61,568 nucleotides of DNA from an uncultured Methanobrevibacter sp. (GTDB lineage Archaea > Methanobacteriota > Methanobacteria > Methanobacteriales > Methanobacteriaceae), in contig ONQL01000011.1 of NCBI GenBank assembly GCA_900319985.1, forward strand, positions 1-61,568, in the 5' to 3' direction. The position numbers were made by a program, and so were the translations under genes. The notes below the pieces were generated by a model. It was not told where the DNA came from. It did not search any database and was given only the letters and a program-made list of their open reading frames with translations. Below, in pieces: positions 1 to 7,200 of this stretch; within the stretch, counting starts at the first letter, position 1, and every line of letters begins with the position of its first letter.

Positions 1-417
1 AACTAAAGCAACGGAAGCTGCAGTAATTCCTGCACAACGGGTTCCCCCTTCAGCTTCAATTACTTCTATATAAATATCAATCATTGAACGAGGATAATTC
101 TCCAACATCAATGCTGGTCTTAAAGCATCAGCAGTAATTTTGGAAATTTCTGATGATCTTCTATCTGGTCCAGGTCTTTTCCTATCATCTACTGAAAATG
201 GAGCCATATTATATCTGCACCTAATAACACCAGTATTAGGTTCAAGTAATCTTCTGATATATGATTCTCTTGGTCCATAAACAGCAACTAAAATTTTATT
301 TCCACCAACTTCTAAATAAGCTGAACCATCAGCACGTTCAAGAACTCCTGCTTCAATTTTTATAGGACGCAATTCATTAAACTTCCTGCCATCGTCTCTT
401 ATCATTTCTGACATCAT
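1..417 (-). CDS. rrp41: Exosome complex exonuclease Rrp41 (partial, C-terminus outside window)
   Basis: This is the N-terminal 139 codons of the RNase PH-like catalytic subunit of the archaeal exosome, which degrades and tails RNA from the 3' end as a hexameric ring with Rrp42. Reading the minus strand gives MMSEMIRDDGRK at the start, then a block with YGPRE, RRLLEPNTGVIRCRYNMAPFS and DDRKRPGPDRRS, all hallmarks of archaeal Rrp41. The catalytic C-terminal half lies beyond base 1. The start at 417 (ATGATG) follows a GAGGTTGAT ribosome binding site; the second ATG at 414 is equally possible. The gene follows rrp4 by 36 bases in the conserved archaeal proteasome/exosome superoperon. Identification is by family recognition. 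Confidence 0.93.
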   Translation of the reverse strand, partial: MMSEMIRDDGRKFNELRPIKIEAGVLERADGSAYLEVGGNKILVAVYGPRESYIRRLLEPNTGVIRCRYNMAPFSVDDRKRPGPDRRSSEISKITADALRPALMLENYPRSMIDIYIEVIEAEGGTRCAGITAASVALV

Positions 418-453
418 ATCAACCTCATTTAATATACGAAGAATTAATAACCA

Positions 454-1380
454 TTATTTATTGTTTAAAATAAAAGAATTATTTGAGTTATCATCATAAG
501 ATAAAGTGTTATCCTTTTTATTTTTCTTCTTTAACTCTTCAATAACCTCAGCTATATTAGGTTTATCTTCTTTTTCTTTTTTACTTTCTTCTACTTCTTT
601 TTCTTCAGCTTCTTTTTCTTCTTGCTCTAATTCTTCTTTAAAATTTTGAAGCTTAGGTTTTTCTAAAACAAATTCTTCTTCCTCTTCGGGAACTTCTTCA
701 GGAGGTAGTTCACCGTCAATTGCTAAGTATAATTTGTTTTTAATCTTATTGGTTAAACCAGAAGTATGAGCTTCAGCTTCAATTAAATGAATAATATCTT
801 TGGTAAGCTGTTCCATGTCCTCGTCACCTTTTACCCAGACAAGACCATTTTGACCAACGACAATTTTACAATTAGTTTTGTCTTTAATCATGTTGATCAT
901 AGAACCTTTTTTACCAATCAATCTAGGAACTTTAGTTGGAGCAATATCTACAATGATTCCTCCTTTAAATTTACCCATTCCTCTTCCTTTTAAACCGAGT
1001 TTTGCCTTTTTGATTTCATCAACGTCAACAACTCTTAAAAATAGGACATCCCCAACATCATATACTTTGTTGAGTTCTTTTTTCTCACGACCAAACACTT
1101 CAAAAGCAGGTAAAATTCCAGAATAAGGTGAATTAATATCCACATCCCACATTGAGAATCTGACATCATTAATTTTACCTATTACAACATCTCCTTTCTT
1201 CGGAACATATTTACTCTTAAGAGGAATAACTCTAATTTTTTTATTCCTTAAAGAAACAAGTCCCATTAAAGAAGAACAAACTTTACCATTCTCTTTAAAG
1301 GTACCTCTTCCTGAATAGTATTCATCATCAGCCAATACTTGTCCAGGAATAACTAAATCTTTATTTTCCACATATATCAT
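454..1380 (-). CDS. rrp4: Exosome complex RNA-binding protein Rrp4
   Basis: This is the cap subunit that sits on the Rrp41/Rrp42 ring and binds poly(A)-rich RNA. It has an N-terminal domain (VIPGQVLADDEYYSGRGTF, residues 10-28), an S1 domain around residues 60-135 (KGDVVIGKIND...VGDVLFLRVVDVD) and a KH domain around 145-205 with the GKKG loop (VPRLIGKKGSMINMI). After about residue 230 comes a roughly 75-residue tail made almost only of Glu and Lys, probably disordered or coiled; it is longer than the core fold needs. It lies between SBDS (30 bases upstream) and rrp41 and is probably cotranscribed with both. Confidence 0.95.
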   Translation of the reverse strand: MIYVENKDLVIPGQVLADDEYYSGRGTFKENGKVCSSLMGLVSLRNKKIRVIPLKSKYVPKKGDVVIGKINDVRFSMWDVDINSPYSGILPAFEVFGREKKELNKVYDVGDVLFLRVVDVDEIKKAKLGLKGRGMGKFKGGIIVDIAPTKVPRLIGKKGSMINMIKDKTNCKIVVGQNGLVWVKGDEDMEQLTKDIIHLIEAEAHTSGLTNKIKNKLYLAIDGELPPEEVPEEEEEFVLEKPKLQNFKEELEQEEKEAEEKEVEESKKEKEDKPNIAEVIEELKKKNKKDNTLSYDDNSNNSFILNNK

Positions 1381-1410
1381 AATAATCCCATAAGTTGAAA
1401 ATTAATTTAA

Positions 1411-2112
1411 TTATTTAATAGTTCTAGTTTCTGCTTCCCCACTTGAAATTTCAGCCATCTTAGCGGCAAAAGAATCTTGAAGACCTCCAGGCATTTCAAC
1501 AATACCTATCCATGAACCATCTTGTTGCCATTCTTCATTTATGATTTCACCGAATCCATGAATAACAGAATAAGCACCACCAGCGGCGGAACCTGGGAGT
1601 CTGACTGCAACTTTAACTTTCTCAAACCTAATTGGAATAAGTGGCTTAATAGCTTTTAAAGCCGTTTGAACTTGCTGGTCAACTGCAGTGAACGGATCAA
1701 ACTTGACTTTTGCCTCATCAACGGCATTTTCAATCCTTTGTACAGGATGAGGTAAACCATTTTGAGGATTGATAGCTTCCTTAGCTATTTTATTAATAAC
1801 TAATTTACGTTTATCAGCTTGCATCTTTCTTTTTTGTTCTGCAGTTAATTGAACAGTTCCCTTTTCAAGTATAACTTTAGAAACTTCAATAGGATCTGTA
1901 GTTTCAAAAATTTTATTCATAGCTTCATCAGAAGCCTTATCTCCTTTTTTGGAGTCTTTAAAAATTTCTTCAACAGCTAAAAGATCTTCAATGGCAACAT
2001 CTTGACCATCAGGATTTCTATATTCAGCTGCTAAATCAGGGTCAACCAATATTTCAAAATGTTCACCACAATATTCATATTTAGCTATAATCGCATCATC
2101 AACATTTACCAT
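1411..2112 (-). CDS. SBDS-family ribosome maturation protein (Sdo1 homologue)
   Basis: This is the archaeal SBDS/Sdo1 protein, which in the family acts in late 60S/50S subunit maturation with EF-2-type GTPases. The 233-residue length is typical. The N-terminal FYSH domain is seen in YCGEHFEILVDPDLAAEY and in EIFKDSKKGDKAS, followed by the helical middle domain (TAEQKRKMQADKRKL, then INPQNGLPHPVQRIENA) and a ferredoxin-like C-terminal domain (IPIRFEKVKVAVRLPG). The start MVNVDDAIIAKY is preceded by a GGGGATGTTTCA leader. It lies 28 bases downstream of psmA and 30 bases upstream of rrp4, the classical archaeal gene order. Confidence 0.93.
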   Translation of the reverse strand: MVNVDDAIIAKYEYCGEHFEILVDPDLAAEYRNPDGQDVAIEDLLAVEEIFKDSKKGDKASDEAMNKIFETTDPIEVSKVILEKGTVQLTAEQKRKMQADKRKLVINKIAKEAINPQNGLPHPVQRIENAVDEAKVKFDPFTAVDQQVQTALKAIKPLIPIRFEKVKVAVRLPGSAAGGAYSVIHGFGEIINEEWQQDGSWIGIVEMPGGLQDSFAAKMAEISSGEAETRTIK

Positions 2113-2140
2113 TGAAACATCCCCTAACTAACTATAAAAT

Positions 2141-2917
2141 TTATTCTTCATCTTCTTTAGAATCATCATCTGATTCTTCTTCAACTTCCTCTTCTTTGAC
2201 TAATACTTCATCAATGAATTTTTGTACGTCTTCTTGAGAAAGTTTTTCATAATTACCTGTATCCTTTTTAATGACTGCAATTTCAACATTATTTGAAGTA
2301 GTGTCATGATCGGTAGCTTCATCAATAGCTTTAATTGCTAAACCAATAGCACCTGACAAAGTAATATCATCTTCATATTCCTCTTCAAAAATGTCCATAG
2401 CTGCAGATCTGCCAGACCCGATAGCAGTTGCTTTATATTCAATTAATGCACCACTAGGATCTGTTTCAAATAATTTGCATTTTTCATCATATACCCCACC
2501 TATAATTAAAGCAGAACCGAAAGGCCTTACTCCACCATTCTGAGTATATAATTGTAACATGTCACATAATTTTTTAGATAAACTTTCTACTCTAATAGGT
2601 TCACTGTAAGTGATTTTATTAATTTGAGCTTCCACTCTTGCTCTTTCAACCAAAGCTCTTGCATCAGCTACAAGACCTGAGGTAGCTGCTCCAATATGTT
2701 CATCAATTTTAAATATTTTTTCAATTGATGAAGCTTCAACTAAATTAGAAGTAGTCCTTTTATCAACAGCTAAAACAATTCCTTCAGAACTTTTTACACC
2801 GATTGATGTAGTTCCTCTTTTAACAGCTTCTCTTGCATATTCTACTTGGAAAAGTCTTCCATCTGGGCTAAATACAGTAATAGCTCTATCATATCCAGCA
2901 TTTTGTAAAGGTTGCAT
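2141..2917 (-). CDS. psmA: Proteasome subunit alpha
   Basis: This is the alpha subunit of the archaeal 20S proteasome; seven copies form each outer ring and gate substrate entry. The N-terminal signature is clear: GYDRAITVFSPDGRLFQVEYA at residues 8-28, with the YD-R gating residues, then EAVKRGTTSIGVK and the VDKRTT strand. The 258-residue length is normal and the acidic C-terminal tail (EEEVEEESDDDSKEDEE) is common in methanogens. The start is supported by GAGGTATTAATATG. It is the first gene of the SBDS-rrp4-rrp41 run, separated from the RNase P genes by about 220 bases that carry a TATA box. The beta subunit is not in this window. Confidence 0.97.
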   Translation of the reverse strand: MQPLQNAGYDRAITVFSPDGRLFQVEYAREAVKRGTTSIGVKSSEGIVLAVDKRTTSNLVEASSIEKIFKIDEHIGAATSGLVADARALVERARVEAQINKITYSEPIRVESLSKKLCDMLQLYTQNGGVRPFGSALIIGGVYDEKCKLFETDPSGALIEYKATAIGSGRSAAMDIFEEEYEDDITLSGAIGLAIKAIDEATDHDTTSNNVEIAVIKKDTGNYEKLSQEDVQKFIDEVLVKEEEVEEESDDDSKEDEE

Positions 2918-3100
2918 ATTAATACCTCATATTTTTTATATAAATATTTTAATAAATATTAACTTTTAAATTCAACAACATAAAAAATAAAACCAATCTC
3001 CATGAATGGCAATTACCTTTAATTACTACACAGTAGTTTATTAAAATACTTTTTTTACACATTTTTCCATAAATTCAATTGTTATATATAATAATATATT

Positions 3101-3110
3101 ATTTATAAAG
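3101..3110 (-). promoter_or_regulatory. Probable TATA box for psmA operon
   Basis: On the minus strand this reads CTTTATAAAT, a good archaeal TATA box, in the 221-base gap between pop5 and psmA. It would give a leader of about 160 bases before the psmA start. I saw no other coding sequence in the gap. The position is inferred from sequence only. Confidence 0.4.
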
Positions 3111-3138
3111 TTTTCTATTTTAAAATAACAAAAAGTAA

Positions 3139-3495
3139 CTAAATAAATTTATGTGATGCTTTTATTGTACCTGACAAACCTATTGTTGTTATGGAAATTC
3201 TGCCTTTCTTATACATGTTTGCCAAAGCCAGAGAAGATCTAACTTCATCAACATAATCTCTTTGACACCTTACAATTGCCCTATAGCAGAAATATTCCTC
3301 AGTTTTTTCAAATTCATAAAATCTCATGACCCATAAATTGAAATTAGAGGAGTTAAGTTCCCCCTGAAATCTAACACAGGCATCCCAAATTATTGAAACG
3401 AAATCATCTTTAGTGATTTGAGAAGAAATTTTAATATCTACAGTAAGATATCTACTGTTTTTTCTAAGGGTAGGCGGAAGAACTTTAAGACCCAT
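3139..3495 (-). CDS. rnp2: Ribonuclease P protein component 2 (Pop5)
   Basis: This is the Pop5-type protein subunit of archaeal RNase P, which pairs with Rpp30 and assists the catalytic RNA in 5' processing of tRNA. The N-terminus MGLKVLPPTLRKNSRYL is characteristic, followed by the alpha-beta sandwich region (WDACVRFQGE, NLWVMRFYEF, YFCYRAIVRCQRDYVDEVRSSLALA) and the late SGTIKASHKF block. I chose the ATG at 3495 rather than a GTG 18 bases upstream because AGGAGG lies about 8 bases before the ATG and the protein then starts as in the family. The first codons overlap the end of the Rpp30 gene by 11 bases, so translation is probably coupled. Confidence 0.92.
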   Translation of the reverse strand: MGLKVLPPTLRKNSRYLTVDIKISSQITKDDFVSIIWDACVRFQGELNSSNFNLWVMRFYEFEKTEEYFCYRAIVRCQRDYVDEVRSSLALANMYKKGRISITTIGLSGTIKASHKFI

Positions 3496-4219
3496 CCTCA
3501 ATCCTCCTAACACCTTTTAAAATTAAGTTATGCCTATTTTTATTAAAATCCAAAATATTTGAAGCAACAGTGAATGAATCAGCAATTTCACTATCTGTCA
3601 ATCCTGTTTGCTTAAAAAAGGCAACAAAATCATTAGTAGTTTTAATATCAAAAATAGATTCAGCCCTTGAAGACAAGATTAATGGAAAATCAAATTTCCT
3701 ATATAAAGTGTAAATATCTTTAAAATTAGAGATTACTTTAGATCTGTGAGACAAATAACTTTTTAAAACATCCTTAAAGCATAATTCAATAGCAACATTA
3801 TTTTTTACAGCTTCACGAGAAAGGACATGATTAATCCCACTATCAAAACGTCTTAAATATGGTCTGGACAACACATCGATTTTAATACTTTCCAAAGTTG
3901 CCCTGTTTACTTTTAAGTCTCCCCCAACAACTGCAATGCATGCCGCCTTATTCCTAAATTTATTGGTAATTTTTCTAATTTCATTAATGTTAGTTGATTT
4001 AATTTCTAAAGTATAATCTATAGAAATTTCACCATCTAACATATCTTTCAGTTCATTTTTGAATTTTAAAGCATCATTAAAATCATTTTGATTATATGAA
4101 AAATTAATATGGTTCCAACCATATTGAGAAGCTTGTTTTGCCAATATTACGTTATTTTCCAAGCTACTGCCTTGAATATTCAAATCAAAAAACATACTAG
4201 ATAATTTATTATTTAGCAT
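3485..4219 (-). CDS. rnp3: Ribonuclease P protein component 3 (Rpp30)
   Basis: This is the TIM-barrel-like Rpp30 subunit of RNase P. Visible family features are MFFDLNIQGSS near the N-terminus, VGGDLKVNRATLESIKIDVLSRPY in the middle, and DSGINHVLSREAVKNNVAIELCF, which matches the conserved region of archaeal Rpp30. The 244-residue length is normal. The start is uncertain: the ATG at 4219 lacks a strong ribosome binding site, and an internal ATG at 4195 gives MFFDLNIQ, the usual family start. It overlaps pop5 downstream, and this pair precedes the proteasome/exosome genes in many archaea. Confidence 0.9.
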   Translation of the reverse strand: MLNNKLSSMFFDLNIQGSSLENNVILAKQASQYGWNHINFSYNQNDFNDALKFKNELKDMLDGEISIDYTLEIKSTNINEIRKITNKFRNKAACIAVVGGDLKVNRATLESIKIDVLSRPYLRRFDSGINHVLSREAVKNNVAIELCFKDVLKSYLSHRSKVISNFKDIYTLYRKFDFPLILSSRAESIFDIKTTNDFVAFFKQTGLTDSEIADSFTVASNILDFNKNRHNLILKGVRRIEDGS

Positions 4220-4227
4220 ATTAATAA

Positions 4228-4830
4228 TTATTGATACCTGTAAAATTCAACTTCCCAACTTACGGTTTCATAGTAATCAATAGTAAAAGTCTGAGAACTG
4301 GAAGAGGTAAACTCAAAGGAATCAGACCTAGTTTCCACAGCACTTGTTGGACCCCAGTCAACTCCTCCGGATGCACCGTTTGAACCCTTCACATGCAAAT
4401 GATTATCTGCATAATTTTTTATTGGAAATGAAGATAATTCCACCTTAATTCTACCTTCAGGGACAGTGACTGTTTTTGAACCCGTACCTGATCCAGAATA
4501 ACTACCAATAAGCTCCCAAGATTTTGATTTGGATGAAGTAGCTTGAGAGGATTGACCACTGTTGGCATTTGAACTATCGGCAGCCTTGTCAGAAGCGCTT
4601 GTTGATGCATCATTTGAAACTGAATGAGAATTCCAATTTAATGCAAAAAAACCAATTGCAGCAACCAGAATGACTATTATGATAACCAATACCACAATAA
4701 TATTTTTAGAACTGCCCGAACTTTCAGTGGTTGACTGTGTAACCGTTTTATTAGAATCTAATTTTTCACCACATTTAGTGCAAAATTTTGCTTTATCATT
4801 ATTTTCAAAACCACATTTACTACATTTCAT
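4228..4830 (-). CDS. Zinc-ribbon single-pass membrane protein, unknown function
   Basis: A 200-residue protein starting MKCSKCGFENNDKAKFCTKCG, a double-CxxC zinc ribbon at residues 1-25. A Ser/Thr linker follows, then one strongly hydrophobic segment (IIVVLVIIIVILVAAIGFFA, about residues 44-63), a Ser/Ala/Asp-rich stretch and a C-terminal domain of about 90 residues rich in beta strands and aromatic residues (WELIGSYSGSG, FTIDYYETVSWEVEFYRYQ). The likely topology is cytosolic ribbon and external C-terminal domain. I prefer the ATG at 4830 over 4875 because the ribbon normally starts at the N-terminus; the longer reading adds 15 hydrophobic residues. Function unknown. It ends 9 bases from rnp3 and may be the head of that transcript. 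Confidence 0.7.
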   Translation of the reverse strand: MKCSKCGFENNDKAKFCTKCGEKLDSNKTVTQSTTESSGSSKNIIVVLVIIIVILVAAIGFFALNWNSHSVSNDASTSASDKAADSSNANSGQSSQATSSKSKSWELIGSYSGSGTGSKTVTVPEGRIKVELSSFPIKNYADNHLHVKGSNGASGGVDWGPTSAVETRSDSFEFTSSSSQTFTIDYYETVSWEVEFYRYQ

Positions 4831-4962
4831 TTTAAACACAAAATTTATTAATCTTCTTAATATTATTTTTAACACAAGATATATATTAATTTACTTATTT
4901 ACTACAATACTTGATTACTGATAAGAAAATACGACAAGCAAATCTAAAAAGTGTTTAAAGTA

Positions 4963-4972
4963 CTTATATAAA
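4963..4972 (+). promoter_or_regulatory. TATA box of the winged-helix regulator gene
   Basis: CTTATATAAA, 62 bases before the ATG at 5025. Transcription would start near 4990-4997, inside the palindrome at 4981-5005. Confidence 0.5.
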
Positions 4973-4980
4973 ATTAATAA

Positions 4981-5005
4981 TATGTTATAAAACTTTTATA
5001 ACATA
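4981..5005. promoter_or_regulatory. Perfect 25-base palindrome, probable operator of the regulator at 5025
   Basis: Two 12-base arms, TATGTTATAAAA and TTTTATAACATA, are exact reverse complements around a single central C. The element covers the predicted transcription start of the winged-helix gene, 20 bases before its ATG. This placement is typical of autorepression by a dimeric winged-helix protein. Regulation is inferred; the symmetry is seen directly. Confidence 0.6.
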
Positions 5006-5024
5006 AAAAATAAAATATTTTATT

Positions 5025-5318
5025 ATGACAAAAGAAGATGATGAACTTTTGAAATTGACTTCATATGTTCAAATTTCTAAATACCGGGAAAAAACATTAA
5101 AATCAATAGGAGACGATGTGAAAATACCTACCAACATCGCAAGAGATAGTGGAATTAGAACCAATCATATTTCCAAAGTTCTAAGCGAATTAAAAAGTAA
5201 AGAAATCGTTGAATGTATTAATGAAGAAGCCCGTAAAGGTAGACTATACCGATTAACCGACACCGGAAAAGAAGTATTAGACACCATTAAAGATAAAGAA
5301 GAGGATAAAGAAGATTAA
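5025..5318 (+). CDS. Winged helix-turn-helix transcriptional regulator
   Basis: A 97-residue protein with a winged-helix DNA-binding fold: an N-terminal helix (LLKLTSYVQISKYREKTLKSI), a helix-turn-helix (VKIPTNIARDSGIRTNHISKVLSELKSKEIVEC, about residues 30-65) and a wing (EEARKGRLYRLTDTGKEVL). It ends in a charged DKEEDKED tail. It resembles small archaeal MarR/ArsR-like one-domain regulators; no ligand-binding domain is present. The palindrome over its promoter suggests autoregulation. It converges with the gene at 5315 and overlaps it by 4 bases at the stop codons. The regulon is unknown. Confidence 0.85.
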   Translation: MTKEDDELLKLTSYVQISKYREKTLKSIGDDVKIPTNIARDSGIRTNHISKVLSELKSKEIVECINEEARKGRLYRLTDTGKEVLDTIKDKEEDKED

Positions 5319-6292
5319 TCAAGCTCGATACCATCTCTTATTTCTTCCAATTCATTTCTAACATCATCTTGTGATGCTAATTTTAAAATATCATACAACA
5401 ATTTTAATAACACCCCATTTTTAACATCTAATGACAAACAATCATTTGTTTCAATTTGTAAAGAATCATATGAAGGAGATTTTAAATCTTTTTTATACTG
5501 TAATTTGATTTCTTCCCTCAAATTAACATCAATATATTTTTCCAAATAAACAATAATTTCATTTGCAAATGTATTTCCAAAAACAACCATATCATTTAAA
5601 GAACTATCATCAAAATCAATCTGACGTACCAAACTATTAAATGAACCGTAATTCTGATAGCCAAATGGGATAAAACGTCCTTCAACAGTGTGCGCACAAT
5701 ATTCATTCATTATTTTAAACTCAGGAAGTGTTAAGAAAAACCAAACAAAACTCTGCAATGTAGATGAAGTGTTAACCATTAAAATTTTACATAATAACTG
5801 TTCTATTAAATTAAACAATATAAAATGTGCCAATTCATGAATTAAAGTAGCAATTTGAACAGAATCATCCAAGCGGTCATCATAATAAATACAGTTGCCC
5901 AAAAAGATATAACCCCTTTCAATTCCGCGCGCCTTAGGTTTACATTGGGTAAAAATACTAGCTAAATTTAAAATCTTATCCCTGATGGAATTTCCGTAAA
6001 TATCCGCATAATCTGCCCTTGCAAAAATATTTGATAATATACCATTATACTCAATATTCGAAATTTTTGCATTTAACAGCAAATTCTGATTATATTCGCT
6101 GAATAATATATCAAAATCATCAATTTTAATTGGATTTATTTGATTTCCACATTTCACACAGTATATTGCTGTATCCAGATTTAATGTATCGCAATGAGGA
6201 CAAATATGTTCCAATATCAGTTTATTACCGCAGTGAATACAGTAATTATCCTCTTTAAAATTTAGAGTACCACATATATCACAACGCTTCAT
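5315..6292 (-). CDS. Double zinc-ribbon protein with HELAH metallopeptidase-like motif
   Basis: A 325-residue protein not matched to a named family. The N-terminus has two zinc ribbons: CDICGTLNFKEDNYCIHCG (residues 4-22) and CPHCDTLNLDTAIYCVKCG (31-49). A mainly alpha domain follows with IATLIHELAHFILF, where H152-E153-x-x-H156 is a zinc-metalloprotease motif. The later NEYCAHTVEGRFIPFG supplies acidic candidates for a third ligand. Peptidase activity is inferred from the motif. It lies 4 bases downstream of the seven-ribbon gene at 6297, so the two are almost certainly cotranscribed. Confidence 0.75.
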   Translation of the reverse strand: MKRCDICGTLNFKEDNYCIHCGNKLILEHICPHCDTLNLDTAIYCVKCGNQINPIKIDDFDILFSEYNQNLLLNAKISNIEYNGILSNIFARADYADIYGNSIRDKILNLASIFTQCKPKARGIERGYIFLGNCIYYDDRLDDSVQIATLIHELAHFILFNLIEQLLCKILMVNTSSTLQSFVWFFLTLPEFKIMNEYCAHTVEGRFIPFGYQNYGSFNSLVRQIDFDDSSLNDMVVFGNTFANEIIVYLEKYIDVNLREEIKLQYKKDLKSPSYDSLQIETNDCLSLDVKNGVLLKLLYDILKLASQDDVRNELEEIRDGIELD

Positions 6293-6296
6293 GAAA

Positions 6297-7184
6297 CTAC
6301 CTCAGAATAGACTTAATATTTTTTATTGTGGAATTAATTGAATTTTTAGTAGCTATTGTTCTTCTAATATTTCTACCGCAATTTGGGCAAAAATCCGAAT
6401 TCCAATCTAAAATCTCACCACATGAACAGATAATTTTGGATTTGATAACTCTTAATGGGTTTAAAGGTCTTTCGCATACCTCACAAAATTTAAATCCGCC
6501 TTTGTTTCTATGACCACATACACAAATAAAAATAGAATTTTCATTCTTTAAATTAGAACCGCATTCAATGCAATAATCAGAAGTTATGTCATTTATTGTA
6601 GAACAAGTACATAAAATTGAAACAGAAGAAGAAGCTCCATAATTTTTTAAAGGTAAACCGCAGTTTTTACAGAATATTGAGAATTTTTCATTTTCTTCAC
6701 CACAAAAACAGAATATTGGATCTTCAAATTCCAAATTAAAATTACTATAATTATCAAAAGGTTCATCAGGACTAGGCCTTAGCTGTTTACCACACATTTC
6801 GCAGAATATGTTTTCTTTTGGACTTACATAACCGCATTCACATAAAATATTTCCAACTTCAAATTTTGGCTTGGATTTGTTTTTCAATAAACCAAACAAT
6901 CTAGTTGAAGACCTTTTGGCACCACACATATAGCAATATTCATTGTCAACTTCATTTAAATAACCGCAGGAACAAATTTCATATTTGAAATCCTTTCGCT
7001 TACTTTCAATATATGGTGAAAAATCTATGCTGAAATCAAAAAAACCGATATCATGAATAGGTGATGTAAACATGACCAAATCCTCGCTTTTAGGATAAAC
7101 CGTTTTAGCACCACAATTTGGACAGAATGGCTCATTTCGATGAATTCTATGACCACAAGTTCTGCAAAAATTTTGTGAAACCAT
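6297..7184 (-). CDS. Protein of seven tandem zinc ribbons
   Basis: A 295-residue protein made almost entirely of zinc-binding modules. Seven paired Cys clusters can be read: FCRTCGHRIHRNEPFCPNCG, YEICSCGYLNEVDNEYCYMC, CECGYVSPKENIFCEMCG, CFCGEENEKFSIFCKNCG, CTCSTINDITSDYCIECG, CVCGHRNKGGFKFCEVC and CSCGEILDWNSDFCPNCG. The first is CxxC...CxxC; the other six have a shortened first knuckle CxC followed by CxxC. There is no enzyme domain or membrane segment. A binding or scaffold role (protein, RNA or metal) is the most one can infer. It sits between the DHH gene (7201) and the HELAH gene (5315), all on the minus strand with gaps of 4-16 bases. Confidence 0.75.
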   Translation of the reverse strand: MVSQNFCRTCGHRIHRNEPFCPNCGAKTVYPKSEDLVMFTSPIHDIGFFDFSIDFSPYIESKRKDFKYEICSCGYLNEVDNEYCYMCGAKRSSTRLFGLLKNKSKPKFEVGNILCECGYVSPKENIFCEMCGKQLRPSPDEPFDNYSNFNLEFEDPIFCFCGEENEKFSIFCKNCGLPLKNYGASSSVSILCTCSTINDITSDYCIECGSNLKNENSIFICVCGHRNKGGFKFCEVCERPLNPLRVIKSKIICSCGEILDWNSDFCPNCGRNIRRTIATKNSINSTIKNIKSILR

Positions 7185-7200
7185 GATATCAGATTTAGAA

